NCBI RefSeq assembly: GCF_023856365.1
Contig: NC_064539.1
Coordinates: 16,939,519-17,003,518, forward strand
DNA from: Brienomyrus brachyistius
Lineage: Eukaryota; Chordata; Actinopteri; Osteoglossiformes; Mormyridae
Direction: 5' to 3'
DNA length: 64,000 nt
Shown piece after piece: positions 11,286 through 21,684 of the stretch; position 1 is the first letter of the stretch; each line of letters starts with the position of its first letter. The translations under genes were made by a program, and so were the position numbers. The notes beneath the pieces are model-generated. The model had not been told where the DNA came from. It saw only the letters and a program-made list of their open reading frames with translations, and ran no database searches.

Positions 11286-14076
11286 ATGTGAGAGCAAAGT
11301 GGCAAAAGGCCTACAGGCTGCAGAGAACACCCTCTCAACCACCCCCTCCCCACCCTACAGTGCAACGTGGCACGTTCCCCCTACACAGGAAGAAAGGTTC
11401 CCATTGAGGGGGCTGCCCAGCCCAGCCCAGCCGCTCTGAAGCAACACTGGGGATTCCTGTGTGTTTGTTTATGTAAAACGCTGCTCCTCACGGCTGGCAG
11501 CCTGAAAGACATCTGTTTGTTAAGGACGAGATCCTCGGCTGACAAGCCTTCAGAAACCGTGAATCTAAACAACAGCAAAACCTCGAGCAGCAGAGTGAAA
11601 AAAACAGAACTTAGCTCCCCAGAGGCCGAATCTGACCAACTACTACAGCGGAGCTGTTCAGCACCAATGCGTCTTCGCAAAACAGCCTTCTGCCGTTTCT
11701 TTAATCTTAAGGACTGCGGAACATCACTCCCACCCAATGATCGCTCAATGCCGTCTCACTGCAGAGCCCGCGCTCTGCTAGCCGCTGCAGAAATGCAGCC
11801 TCTCTTCTCTCCCCTCTCATTTTGACTGAAATGGAATCACAGCACTAACCAAAAAGTCACTGGGTCAGAAATTAATCCAGAGACAAGACACAGATCATGC
11901 AAGCTCAGATGAGGACATTGCAGTATAAGCCCAAAGAAATGAGAAGAAAATTCACACAAGTTCCTCCCAAACCACCTACCTATGATCTAATAATTGAGGT
12001 TTTGCCAGAACATGGGAGGAACAGAGGAGATTTGAGTTTTCACTGTGCACTGGTACAGACCTGTGTGATTATGGGATAGCATGCAAACCCAGTGACATGT
12101 GGCACCTGTGTCCAGTGCTTCCCGGCAGCACCCACTGGAGCAGTAATGGGTCAGCTAAAGAATATTCCAGGGCAATGTTTCCCGGTTCCTCCAACCGCTT
12201 TCATAAATCTGCAGCCAAGCGTGCATGCAAGGTCCTGGGCCAAGAAGCATTTATTTAATGTCAGGTAGCTAATATAAAGTGCATGAATGTCATTCCTGAG
12301 ATTTCAGTCAGTCAGTCAGGGTGCAAAAAGTTGATTTGGAATTTATCCAAGTCAAAAGACACGTAGTACCAATAAGACCAAAGTTCAGAGGAACATTAGT
12401 GCCATTTACACTGACAGATGGCTATTCGGGTCCCGACGCATCAAAAACAGCACAGGTTATTCAGAAAGGCCAGCTTTTATCTCCGGGGGATGTCTAAAGA
12501 CTGGCATTCCCACAAAAACCTAACAAGCAAGGTTCTCAATGTCCCTGCTGCTCTTCTCCTATTTTCATCACTCCAGACAGTTTTACTGGAGCCTCTCCTG
12601 AAAGAAAAGTCCTCCTTTTCTCCATTTTAGGAGCAGCCGAGCCCTGCCAGCCGCCTCCTCACCTCGGGTCACTTACAAGCAAACTGTAACGCACCTCCGC
12701 TAAGCTCAGGACTGGGTCACTCCAAGAGGACTTTTACTGTTAGAAGATCATAGCAGCCAGGCTCATAGAAAGAGGTGCAGTGTAACGCACATCAGCAATT
12801 TGGTGCTGGGTAATAAGAGGCCAATTCACATTGCTCTGCCATCCAAAGAGACTGAAGGCTGTAATCCGTTTAATTAGAGAGAGAGCAGCTATTTGGGACA
12901 CAAAACACACGGCATCATAAACCGGTTACCGCTTGAATCAAACCCAAAATGTTAAAACAGTGAAAGCTCTTAAAAGTACCAATTTGTAACTGAAAACACA
13001 CAAAGAAACCAGGAGGATGTCACTACCCAACACTGCTGAGTCTAGAAATAACAGTTGCAAAATTTGTCTTCCCCTCTTTGCAAACATGCACTAGAACCAC
13101 CTGATTTCATTTCTGAAACATGTGTTTTAAGATGTTCTGTGGGCTAGCAGGAATGTCGATGAACGTCGGAGAAACACCCAGCCTATTAGTGTAAAGTTGA
13201 ATGGACGTTAATGTGATAGGAAGCTGTTTGCACTGCTGACCAAAGCCTGCATCCGCATTGGGCAAACAAATGCTTTTTGGTGCCGCCGCTTTATTTCCCG
13301 TGACCCCGACCTCTGGCACAGCTTTGAAAACGCACTCCAGCCCCCCCCCCCACGGCCCTACAGAGGAGGCCTGTGTGCACGCCTCAGCATTTCAGCACAG
13401 CGACCCCCGGTCTGACGACGACTTTCCATACCATTCTATTTCTAACTTGCCTGCTAAAAGGAGGGAAATATCACACCAGGCAGCTAATACTGTCAAGAGC
13501 AAAGGCTCTGACGTTAACGTTAATGCTCTGGGCTCACTGTGTCCAGTGAGGGAGCTTGTAGATAATGCTGACAAAAAAACAATAATTTAAGAAATAGCTA
13601 CATGCAGAATGTACAGGAGAGTGTCGAGAATGTTGTGAGCTGTTTGCCGTCTCCAGCTAATTCAGAGCATGATGATGATAATACCGCTTTAGCTAACTTA
13701 TGTCATGAGCTACAATGAGATCTCCTCTGTTCACAGTCATTGTTTCTCCATCTGTTTTTGATTGCTTGCAAGGATCCTCCACTTTTAAAAAGCCCCCTCC
13801 AGAGATTGCACTTTCAGGGATTGCATTTGTTTGCAAAGATAGTTTCTCAGCGTGTTTCCAACCATTTGCAAAAAATGTACTGTAGGAGATTTGAAAGACT
13901 TTTTGTCATCACTAGAGGTCACGCGGACTGATGTGTGCCGAAGGTTTAGCTGCAGAGGTAAGGTCCCACCTTAACGTCCCACACGAATGTTCACACCGAC
14001 AAAATACACACAGGTACACATGTGGAAACATAAACAGACTTTGACGAGAGGTCAGCACAGTGCCAAGACTGCTTAC

Positions 14077-15341
14077 CTTTGGTCCTGGCTCTCCCTTCAG
14101 CCCCGGAGGTCCAGCCAAGAGTGAATAATGAGTCGCTTCCAGGTCAAAGGTCTGGTAGCCGTCAGTGGCCGCTGGTGTGACTGGCATGAGAGTGGGTTTG
14201 GCGTAGTGAGGAGTGGTCCGCGTTGGCTGGGGGTTCTTTTTGGCTACCGTGGACCTCGTTGGGATGGTCGCACTGGCCACAGCCGTGCCACTGCTTCCGG
14301 CTCCCTTGCCGGCAGCTTTTCCGGCCGTTGTTTTCTGTGTAGCACTGCGAGGCGTGGGTTTGGGCCGTTTTGGAGCAGGCGTCTTTGGGGAAGCCGTGCT
14401 CGTCCTGAGGGGAGAGGTGACCGTGGGCGTGTGGGCCGGCGATGGCCGCTGGAGGCTGTGTGCTTGGATGACGGGAGTCATGGTGCTGCGGACGGACGGG
14501 GTCGTGACAGCGGGGCGAGTCGCCTTGCCCCGGCGCACTGCGGTATGGTTGATGGCTGGGATCCGGCTCGGCGGAACCACATGCTTAACACTCGTCCCGA
14601 CACGGGTCAGAGCCAGGCTCGAGGTGAAGGCTTTCTTGGTGACCTCAGTCAAGGACATCGGGGTGCTGGGGGGAACAGTAACATTAGAATCTCGAGGCAA
14701 AAGGGGAATGAGGGGAGGCAGATTGGCCCGGTACGTGTCCGCTTCCCTGCATTGTTTCTTAATGTATTTACAATAGTTGTGAGCTGCCTTGGCAGAGGGA
14801 TAAATATCGAACTGACAGATGGCACCTTCGAACTGCACTGAATTCTGATTCATTTTACCCAAGAGGAAGGAGCCCCCAGGGTCCAGAGTCTCCTCTTTTT
14901 TAAAATGCAAATCTGCATGTACAAGATGCTTCCCACAAGAAGTAAATAAGGTGACCTTTTGGTCCCGGATGTCCATGGCCAGGTTGTGCCACTGGCCATC
15001 GTGAACGTCATAGTCAAAATATACAGACGACTTCTGCCCCACGTAGACGACGATCTTCCCGGGGACGAACTGCACCCCCAGCTGCAGCCTCTTCTTCTTC
15101 GACACGATGCTGAAGAGGAAGGCGCTGTTGACGCGGTGGGAGCACAGGCTCAGGACCAGAGCCAAGTTGGTGCCGTAGCTGGGGGGGACCACAGTGCCCA
15201 CCGGTGCCTCCACACGTGCCCGCTGGTTGAGGATGACGCCTGACTTGAACGGGATGACCCCGTGAGGAACGGGCCGGGGCCCTGCAGATGCTGGTGGAGG
15301 CTTCTTCCCTGTGAGGCCCAGCCTTTGGAGAATGTCCACAT
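14077..15341 (-). CDS. col27a1: col27a1 coding exon 3 (TSPN domain and variable region)
   Basis: A large 1,265-bp exon opening after CCACAG and closing at CCAAAG|GTAAGC. It supplies residues 43-463. VDILQRLGL begins the mature region. Residues about 70-242 form the thrombospondin N-terminal-like (LamG/TSPN) domain, with conserved landmarks [39 protein letters not shown] and [13 protein letters not shown]. Five cysteines at about 108, 177, 217, 232 and 239 match the family pattern. Residues about 245-451 are a low-complexity Pro/Thr/Ser/Lys variable region with two N-glycosylation sequons (NVT about 261, NHT about 306), ending with a conserved aromatic segment ([17 protein letters not shown]). 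The Gly-X-Y repeat starts at residue 452 ([12 protein letters not shown]). From memory, the variable region is clearly shorter than in human COL27A1. The frame is open throughout, and the reading continues into the intron only by chance. Confidence 0.97.
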
Positions 15342-15348
15342 CTGTGGC

Positions 15349-15365
15349 GGGGGGGGGGGGGGGGG
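15349..15365. repeat. G17 run (C17 in transcript) at the exon 3 acceptor
   Basis: Seventeen consecutive G on the + strand. In col27a1 transcript sense this reads as C17 followed by GCCACAG, the exon 3 acceptor at 15342. The homopolymer occupies the place of the polypyrimidine tract. Confidence 0.95.
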
Positions 15366-15709
15366 TTGGGGTAGCAGAAATGAAAAGGCAAATGACCCAG
15401 GCTGTTCCATTGTTCTACTGGTTTCTAAACATATCATAGCTTACATTCTCTTAAAGCTACACATTATCCTTATTAGGTCACTGGAAATACCTTGTAGCCG
15501 AGCTGAAGTTTCCAAAGGAGCAGTCAGGGCTACTCGATTATGGCAAATCACGATTATTCTGGTTCGTAGTGAGATCATGGTTATTTAACACAATTACTCA
15601 TTGACCTGAAGAGTATCATGCATTTATTTAACTTTAAAAATCTTTTCAACTGTGGATTTTCTTGAGCGCAGATGAATATAATTGCAATATGCATAATTTA
15701 TATTGTGGT

Positions 15710-15935
15710 GTCAGCCAATCGCAGCGCACTCTCACACCCCATTCACTCACACATCTATGGGCAATCTGGTAACTGCACTTAGCCTCAGCATGCTTTGGGC
15801 CGTTGGGGAAGGAAAGCTCAGGATGGCGCGGGGAGACCATGTAACCTTCACACACGTGGAGCCACGAGACACTCAAAGCCAGGGCCCAGAGGTACGAGGC
15901 GACAGCGCTAACCACTGCACTACTGTGTCACCCCT
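15710..15935 (-). mobile_element. diverged tRNA-derived SINE
   Basis: Minus-strand copy of the window's main SINE family. The reversed head (gaggcgacagcgctaaccac), the atgggcaatctggtaactgc segment and the gcgcactctcacacc segment are all recognisable. It lacks the ggat-type tail and the B box is decayed. It is an old insertion with no clear target duplication. Confidence 0.75.
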
Positions 15936-16427
15936 TTACACTGGACTTAGAGTCTTCGTTGATTTAATGATAAGTAGATAAAAATGTTTGAGGACAGTTT
16001 CCACTTCCTGTACAGGTCAGATCAGTTTAGGGCATTGAACGGTTAGAAAAGGGTGGCCTCTTATCATAGATACTGAGCTTATCAGTAACAGAGAACGTAT
16101 TTTTAGGTTTTTTCTATAATTCCAGCTCGGCGTGCTTTATGCACCTGGTTAGAGTTAGTACTGCATCTATTAACTTCGCGTGAATGTTCCCACAGACCTG
16201 CCTAGTAATCACAACAGATTAACCCTTTCAATGTTTATACAGTGATATATAGTGACATCCCAGCCATTGACTATCACTGCAAAAGCAATAGGACATCCTA
16301 TTAACACAAACTCCACAGCTGACATTGCTGACAGGCAACATATACATCAACACCAAAAAAGCCCCCCCCTGCCTAGCCCCCAGAAAATCTGTGACCAATC
16401 AGCATCCAGGAAAAGGAGCCAGACAGC

Positions 16428-16735
16428 AGGTTAGTGCTGTGCCTGTTATAGGAAAGTCGTAGGTTTGAGTCCTAGCGTTTGCATGATGATGTCATGATTG
16501 GGCCCTTGAGTGAGAATCTGTTCTCTCAATTAGACGCTACTTTGCATAAATGCATCTGCTAAATAAATAAAATTGCATCTATATAATCTTTAAGGGTGGG
16601 TGGTGTGTGTGATCACTGGATGACAGGTGATGTCACCATTTGGCCCCTGAACACAGGTGTGGTCTGACCCTGGCTTCTCTTAAAAAACTATGTTGCTTTG
16701 AATAAAAGCATTTGCTAATAAATAAAATGCATCAA
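16428..16735 (+). mobile_element. two SINE relics with (taaa)n-type tails
   Basis: The first (about 16428-16572) has a B-box-like 'aggtttgagtccta' and ends 'tgcataaatgcatctgctaaataaataaa'-like sequence. The second (about 16594-16735) ends 'gctttgaataaaagcatttg' then taataaataaaa. These tails resemble the common fish SINE/LINE tail of the 'aataaaagcgtctgctaa' type. The bodies are too diverged to name a family. Confidence 0.5.
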
Positions 16736-19700
16736 ATAATTCCTCATTAAATGTCGAGGCTGGCTTGTTTATATTATTCCAGGGAAGCTCAGCAAACCTG
16801 CACTGTATAAATGCCACTGTGCAGAAGAAAAGGCAGTCAGAGGATATGATCTTCATGTTTGAGTGACACTATGATATTACCTCTGTCACAGTGTCAGCTT
16901 AGCCGGTCCGACCCCCCGCTACCGTCACCCCAAGATTTGCAATTACCCAGCCACTGCACAAATATTTCTTTGACTTGACTAATAGCTCACCAGGTTTGGC
17001 TAATGAATTGACTTTTTAAATGAATTAAATTAATTAGCTGACGGTGAAATTTAATAAGTACATGGAAGGGCATCTGGTCGTCTAACGAGGTATCAGGAAC
17101 ATTTTATGAAACAGACGGAATCCTCGTTTTGAGTTTCACTGGGTTACTGTTCATTAGCGTAGGATATAGGTAATGTTAAACTTAGTTTTTTTTTCTGAGC
17201 AAATAAACAGTTACTAGCCAGATAAATAGCATTAAACATTTATTGTCTGCCTATGACTTTTCACGGTGCTGTACATCAAATAAAAGCCCAGCAGCGATAT
17301 AGCGAGTTTTCCATGCAGTGGAAAATGGAGCCCTTTATACGTATGGTATGACACACTGAGCAGTGAGCAGTAAGACCTCCCCCATTTAGAAAACCTTCAG
17401 GTGAATTTTTACTGTCAACAAAACAGACTATCTTAAGTGTCCGGCTGGCTCTGGCTATCCAAACTATTTACTTAAGTAATTCCTGCTTCTGCTCACTAAC
17501 TTTTTATGTCCCATGTCAGACTTCAGGCACCCTGGTTGAATGTCAGTGCCAAGCTTCGCTCTACGGTGGCGAGAACACGCTCCCATTTCAGCAGAGATGC
17601 TCTCCGGCCAAGATCACCAAGAGTGTGCAGGCCCTTATAAGTGTGGTATCAATACCGCACATTGGAACCATCTTGCCTGAAGTCTACAGTAGATGTGCAA
17701 ATTAAACAGATGGGGGAACCGTGAGACCAGCATTACAGAAAACCACCTGCGACTGGGTGAGATCTATAGGACTCATTTATGACTGTGAGCAGAAGCAGAA
17801 ATGGTCATTCTGCAGTCTTCTTTAAGGGAGAGCGGTCTTCACGATGCTAAGGCCTGTCCAGAAGCACCTTTGCTGTTGATCTCCCAATCAATGAGCTCAT
17901 ACCAGACTGCAGCTGATATGATTAAAGACTAAAAACTCAGTTTTATTGTTTGCTGAAACTAGGAGCTGGACATGGGGACTGAATGCTTTCTAATGTATCA
18001 TTTAACACACTTCAAAATGAAGCCACCCACTGCATTTGTCGTCACATAGGCAGCTGCTGATCGGTGTGGGGCACTGCGACACTGCACAGGAACACATGAC
18101 CTGACACTGTCAGCAGCTGGACTGAGATTTCCACTGATCCAGTTCCATACATCAGCACTAAATCGCAGAAATTAGAAATCATATAGCAGCTAAACACACA
18201 CACACATATACATACATTTAAGCATTCAAACTTTAACAATTAGCATCATGGAGGTGCAGCTCAAATGAGGCCCAGGACAAGGCAGAATGCCTGCCAGCTG
18301 CGTACGGCTTCTAAAAAACAGCACCGACTGCTGCCTGTACAGAGATGACAATCTGCACATGCCAGTTTCAAGCGGAGGCCCAAGGTATGACATCCGTAGG
18401 GTAACATGAGGTGGAAAAGCCAGTTGTTTTGAGTCTTGGGCATATTGTACCGCAATGTAACCGAAAAACATGCAGGCGATAGCTGACAATACGAGAAACT
18501 GGTCTTGAGTTCTAGGCTTTTCCCTTAACCTTCACATCCATCCTTTCACAGGGCATTAAACTCTCCAGAAACCCATCAGCCCATATGACTGTAACTTATT
18601 TTTGTGGGAAAACCTATGCTAAAGGGGTCATGTGCATAAGATCAAGCCGTTTGGGCAAATTATAATTAGTGGAACAATCCTATGCACCGAAGAAGAGGGT
18701 GTTTAAAAAAAACAGACTCAGCAAAAACAGCAACTCGTACCAGGGAGAATAATATTGGCTAAAATGATGAACCCACTTGCGGTGGGTTAGGCTGCGTCAG
18801 TGTCACACACATGGAAGTAATGAAGAGCAGTTTGGGCCACTCAGAGAGAAGCAAAAAAAAACCGTGGAAAACTATAAGCAATCATTGGCTGCAGCTAAAT
18901 TTTGACAGCTCACTCGTAAGATATTCATGAACAAGGGGCCCATTGCCTAATTTTACATGGAAACCACATTCTTGGGATCCCCAAGGGAACCAGCCGAGTC
19001 TAGGAAACATCATCCGTCGGCTGTTACATGTAGACACTCGGAGTAGAAAATGTTGAGCACCACCGGACAGCTTCAGCTGGGTGTAATGTCGAGGGGCCGC
19101 TGTGCAAAATCCTCCTTTGGATCTGGGGGGGGGGTTCCTGCAGTGGGCTTAGGGCGCTCTCAGGAAGACCGAAAAGTAAAAGCGGGCGAGAGGCCTCTGC
19201 TTCCCACAATACTGCAGACTGAAATGAAAATGAATGAACTTGGACCAAATACAAAACTGAAATATTTTGTTGTTTTTTTTTTTATGTAGAGTGCCACGTG
19301 GTTGTTTCCCCAGTAGTAATTTTGCCCCGCCCAGATGTAGACAAACGTAATCACACAACAGAGTAGTGCGTATCATTCTGGTGGATAGACCTTATTTCTA
19401 TATCGTGTGGCATTTCATGATTAGCTTGGCTACAAATGCCGATCGGGTCTCTTCCTCTGCAGCAGAGGAGTGCAAAGACGGCGCCCAGGTGGTCTCGGAC
19501 GACGCAGCTTTGCCAAATGCCTTTGTCGGCTCCTTCTAAGTCGGCATTAGCTAATCTCTGGAGAATTTCAACAAAGGAGTTGGAAATTTAAAAAAAGCCG
19601 CTTGGTTTATATATATATTTTTTTAAAAAGTCAAGGTCGCATAGCTCTAACGGAAGCCCTTGAAGTCCTCCGTCTGTTATGCAGGGGAGTAACTGAAGTT

Positions 19701-20761
19701 GTGAGATCTGATACGAACCTCCCCCTGGACGCCCGACAAACCATCTGATCAATAACTCCATGGGAAGAAGCCAGGGCACAGATCTCACTCTGCAAGGCTC
19801 ATCATCTACCATGGAATAGCTCAGGCAGGCTGCACTGTGTCCTTCATCAGCGTCTGGAGAGGAAGCCCTGTTTGAGAAGTTAGGGAACGGCAGACAGGGC
19901 CCGGACAGGACAGAACCGTCCTTCAGCCAACCTCCAGCTCTGCCTTCCAGCTGCAGTCGCAATAAAGGAGGCTAAATCCACATATCGCAATCCAGCATGA
20001 ATCCGGTGATTTACAAACGGTTCTCTGCTGATGCATGGCGACTGCTTGGTCGAGCTTCACTGGCTCTTTTCCTTCCCAATGGAAATCAGAGAAAATAAAC
20101 TGGGTCCACAACTTGTTCTTAGCGTGACTGTCCTCCGCAGCGCCTGCTGGTTATTCTTACGAGTGTATTGTTGCCTCTTTATTGGGTGAGGGGGTCTCAG
20201 GGTCTCTTCGACGGACAAAGGTTAAATATGCATCCAATGAATGCGACGGTAAATTTGACGCTAAATTGTCCAACGCAAAGTCCTCATGAATATTGCAATG
20301 CCAATACTGAATAATGTCAATAATCCTCATTCTGACAGACTTTTTACGGCCTTTGCTATAAAACATCACACTGATCATCTACTACTCCGTAAATTTGAAC
20401 TTATAACTTGTATGCCCCTCATTCTCCAGATGTGTCCACATTCCACAGGTTATTGAACTCCATACATCATACTTTTACACTTCAATGAATATTATACTCA
20501 ATAATAATAATATTATCAGATTTCACAGCAACTGCAGTTTAGCCTCTCCCTAAACGTTATAACTTCGGGAGTAGTTAATGGCCTGTTCAATGTCCTTGTC
20601 AAATAAAAGCGTGTGCGGAACTTTACCAGCCCAATAATATGACATGTCATCATTAATTTCAAGAACTGCACATTAAAATTTGATTATTATATAGGTTAAC
20701 AGTATGATTGGGGGGGGGGGGGGACGCAAAGCCAGGTATTTCAGTTTCTGATTTATGCACT

Positions 20762-21123
20762 GGGGGCGGCATGGTGGTGCAGTGGTTAGCACTGTTGCCT
20801 CACACCTCTGGGACCCAGGTTCGAATCTCCGCCTGGGTCACATGTGTGTGGAGTTTGCATGTTCTCCCCATGTCGTCGTGGGGTTTCCTCCGGGTACTCC
20901 GGTTTCCCCCCACAGTCCAAAAACATGCTGAGGCTAATTGGACTTGCTAAATTGCCCATAGGAATGCATGTGAGAGTGAATGGTGTGTGAGTGTGCCCTG
21001 CGATGGGCTGGCCCCCCATCCTGGGTTGTTCCCAGCCTCGTGCCCATTGCTTCCGGGATAGGCTCCGGACCCCCCGCGACCCAATAGGATAAGCGGTTTG
21101 GAAAATGGATGGATGGATGGATG
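20762..21123 (+). mobile_element. full-length tRNA-derived SINE with 12-bp TSD
   Basis: A complete copy of a fish SINE. The tRNA-like head has A box 'tggtgcagtggttagcactg' and B box 'ggttcgaatctc'. A conserved central core follows ('gtttgcatgttctccccatg' through 'ctccggtttccccccacagt'), then a distinct 3' half and a (ggat)n tail. The core resembles that of DANA/Mermaid-type V-SINEs. Flanking perfect direct repeats gatttatgcact at 20750-20761 and 21124-21135 are the target-site duplication. Head and orientation imply RNA polymerase III transcription on the + strand when active. Confidence 0.93.
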
Positions 21124-21613
21124 GATTTATGCACTTCCTGCTGAATATCGGTGAATCAGTCTGCCACCTCAGTCTTGCTTTGCACCCTGGCTGCAACCCT
21201 CCATGAAGAAGGACGTCTACTGCTAGTCCTGGCTGAGTGATCGTTTTTTTATGGCCGATTAAGTCATAATCATATTCGGCCGTGACACTTCCATTAAGAA
21301 GCACCGATCCTCTTTGCGCTTTGTTTAAAAGTTCTGTTTCAAGGTAATTTCTTTTGGCAGCGTCCCGCAGCTCAGAGAACCAGCTGAGCAATACTACAGC
21401 CCTAAATCAGCCCTAAATTGCATTCTCATGACTAATACACCCATACTGTAGCTCTATGAGAGTCAGCATATAAAAGCCGAAATGCTGCAGGAACATGCTC
21501 ACATTTTACCAGCAGCAAGAGATCTTGTTCCATTCAGTTTTACTATGGTTTCCTAATAAACAGGGACTGACAAACAGATTCACAAACGAATGCCTGAATG
21601 ATGAACGTCTTAC

Positions 21614-21684
21614 CTTCAGAGTGTACTTGTGCAAGTCCCAGGTAACAAGTACAATATAAAACAGTACAGAGAATTAAGGCTCTC
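21614..21684 (-). CDS. col27a1: col27a1 coding exon 2 (signal peptide core)
   Basis: A 71-bp exon of one base, 23 codons and one base. The acceptor has a long pyrimidine tract (CTTTTTACAG|GAGAGCC) and the donor is CTGAAG|GTAAGA. It encodes RALILCTVLYCTCYLGLA followed by QVHSE and the first base of Asp. This is a strongly hydrophobic stretch with small residues before the probable signal-peptidase site around Ala36-Gln37 or the following Ser. The split Asp codon is completed by the first two bases of exon 3 and restores the E-D-V-D junction typical of collagen XXVII. Residues 18-42 of the predicted protein derive from this exon and its two split codons. Three cysteines fall in the hydrophobic core, which is somewhat unusual but tolerated in signal peptides. 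The coding call rests on splice signals, phase and position, not on length. Confidence 0.85.

Larger units (their letters stand above)
8550..14076 (-). other. col27a1 intron 3 (contents)
   Basis: A 5.5-kb intron between the TSPN/variable exon and the first 54-bp exon. Visible contents are a G28 homopolymer (8761-8788), a (TG)n microsatellite (11247-11283) and otherwise unique-looking sequence. I recognise no further exon, RNA gene or transposon. Open frames of 60-150 codons here lack any domain resemblance. Confidence 0.75.
15342..21613 (-). other. col27a1 intron 2 (contents)
   Basis: A 6.3-kb intron. Just upstream of the exon 3 acceptor is a C17 run (transcript sense). Also present are an old SINE copy (15710-15935), two fish SINE-tail-like segments (16428-16735), and a young SINE with target duplication (20762-21123) preceded by a G14 run at 20710-20723. 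The remainder, about 16.8-20.7 kb, shows nothing recognisable. Confidence 0.75.

Noticed and set aside
13912..14076. Extension of exon 3 to the stop at 13912
   Set aside because: The Gly-X-Y register ends at CCAAAG followed by a GTAAGC donor, and the next 54-bp exon resumes in phase; the extra residues are intronic.
14128..14841. 237- and 187-codon + strand open frames
   Set aside because: They are antisense shadows of the GC-rich col27a1 exon 3 variable region, whose minus-strand frame has clear family homology.
20762..20850. Possible tRNA gene (A and B boxes)
   Set aside because: The boxes belong to the tRNA-derived head of a SINE flanked by a target-site duplication; no folded acceptor stem with matching ends is seen.
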